Assembly (NCBI RefSeq): GCF_000745485.1
Contig: NZ_JQJK01000009.1
Coordinates: 372,001-436,000 of the forward strand
Direction: 5' to 3'
DNA from: Methanobacterium veterum
GTDB lineage: Archaea; Methanobacteriota; Methanobacteria; Methanobacteriales; Methanobacteriaceae
Length of the DNA stretch: 64,000 nucleotides
Every line of letters begins with the position of its first letter. Position 1 is the first letter of the stretch. The position numbers and the translations under genes were made by a program. Shown piece by piece: positions 63,682-64,000 of the stretch. Under the pieces are notes generated by a model. It did no database searches. It saw only the letters and a program-made list of their open reading frames with translations, and was not told the origin of the DNA.

Positions 63682-64000
63682 CTTGTTTTTTTCATACTAC
63701 TCATTTTATCTTGAAATTTAGTATCTGATCCAAGTTTTTCCATTAAAGCTTGACGTTTTTCTAAAGCTTCAATCTTCTTTAAAAGTTTATCATAGCCTTC
63801 TGTTGTTACTTCTCTTAAAATAACATTTTCAATACTTAAATCTTCAACTACTGTTTTATACTGCTCTTTTAATGAGTTAATATCTGCTTTAAAATAAGCT
63901 TCAGTTACAGGATCCACCCTATGACCTAGAAGCCAATGGGTAGTTAATTCAGGAATCTTATTTTTATTAAGAGTAGAAGCAAAATACTTTCTAAGCTTAT
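63678..64000 (-). CDS. tyrosine recombinase/integrase, C-terminal part, runs off right edge
   Basis: The minus-strand frame is open from base 64000 to the stop at 63678, about 107 codons. It shows the catalytic end of a phage-type integrase: LRKYFASTLNKNKIPELTTH (catalytic Arg), WLLGHRVDPVTEAYFKAD (GH-R type motif and the Tyr nucleophile in AYF), then a helical tail. The start, N-terminal DNA-binding region and attachment site lie beyond the window. It marks this region as an integrated element (provirus or plasmid). Confidence 0.85.
   Translation of the reverse strand, partial: KLRKYFASTLNKNKIPELTTHWLLGHRVDPVTEAYFKADINSLKEQYKTVVEDLSIENVILREVTTEGYDKLLKKIEALEKRQALMEKLGSDTKFQDKMSSMKKTS

Overview
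The window looks like a chromosome segment of a low-GC methanogenic archaeon of the Methanobacteriales, most likely a Methanobacterium-type organism. Lineage markers are Mer (F420-dependent methylene-H4MPT reductase), the PolD large subunit DP2, a Sec61-beta/SecG subunit, class I lysyl-tRNA synthetase, an anaerobic NrdD, the small AcnX-type subunit of the archaeal mevalonate pathway, and an expanded set of DUF5518-like small membrane proteins. Start sites are usually preceded by GGAGG or GGTGA motifs.

Layout. 1-7200 is accessory: a partial gene, a zinc-ribbon membrane protein, a zinc-finger/HEPN protein, small membrane proteins and a GIY-YIG nuclease with duplicated HTH-AP2 modules. 7655-16230 holds a FilR1-like regulator, a receiver-kinase hybrid whose phospho-acceptor His appears lost, five DUF5518-like paralogues plus a decayed sixth, an AcnX small subunit, and two paralogous three-repeat membrane proteins. 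16670-27750 is mostly core: purB, Sec61-beta, mer (frameshifted here by a 5-bp tandem duplication), a TetR regulator, polC and nrdD. 27875-31664 is an AT-rich two-gene insertion with a possible nuclease, a candidate defence locus. 31715-37564 holds a ferredoxin-nitroreductase, a Sap/GAP-like membrane protein, a UGSC-family pair, a phosphoesterase and an APC transporter.

37733-44686 reads as one minus-strand operon: PQQ-type sugar dehydrogenase fused to DUF2769, a stand-alone DUF2769 protein, fumarate reductase/succinate dehydrogenase A and B subunits, an aspartate ammonia-lyase-type enzyme, and a rubredoxin-FMN oxidoreductase. A fumarate-linked redox module is the natural reading; electron partners are unknown. 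49477-52497 carries lysS and thiC.

The most unusual region is 45032-49092. It holds eight minus-strand genes for very small proteins: two paralogous secreted basic proteins (100 and 111 aa), four tandem copies of a 29-residue Ile/Lys-rich amphipathic peptide, and two Trp/Phe-rich peptides of 53 and 32 residues. Five sites carry the same upstream module: a near-identical promoter-like block, then a hairpin, then a strong GGAGGTG site. Three further peptide genes share the hairpin and/or the Shine-Dalgarno only. I regard this as the best candidate for an undescribed system, an apparently co-regulated set of micro-peptides. A second unusual signal is a family of nested-palindrome clusters (11819-12294, 14917-15081, 16256-16411, 18747-18915, 47835-47945, plus a single hairpin at 52571). 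Several lie in gene leaders, and two share the same three-way-junction layout with compensating differences.

From about 52735 to the right end lies an integrated element: an HNH endonuclease and a fragment of a second one, ribbon-helix-helix-like proteins, a P-loop replication ATPase next to iteron-like repeats, a set of short ELEELK-motif proteins, a lipoprotein, a tail tape-measure-like protein with no other virion genes in view, a divergent AbrB-like control region with repeated operators, and a tyrosine integrase running off the right edge.
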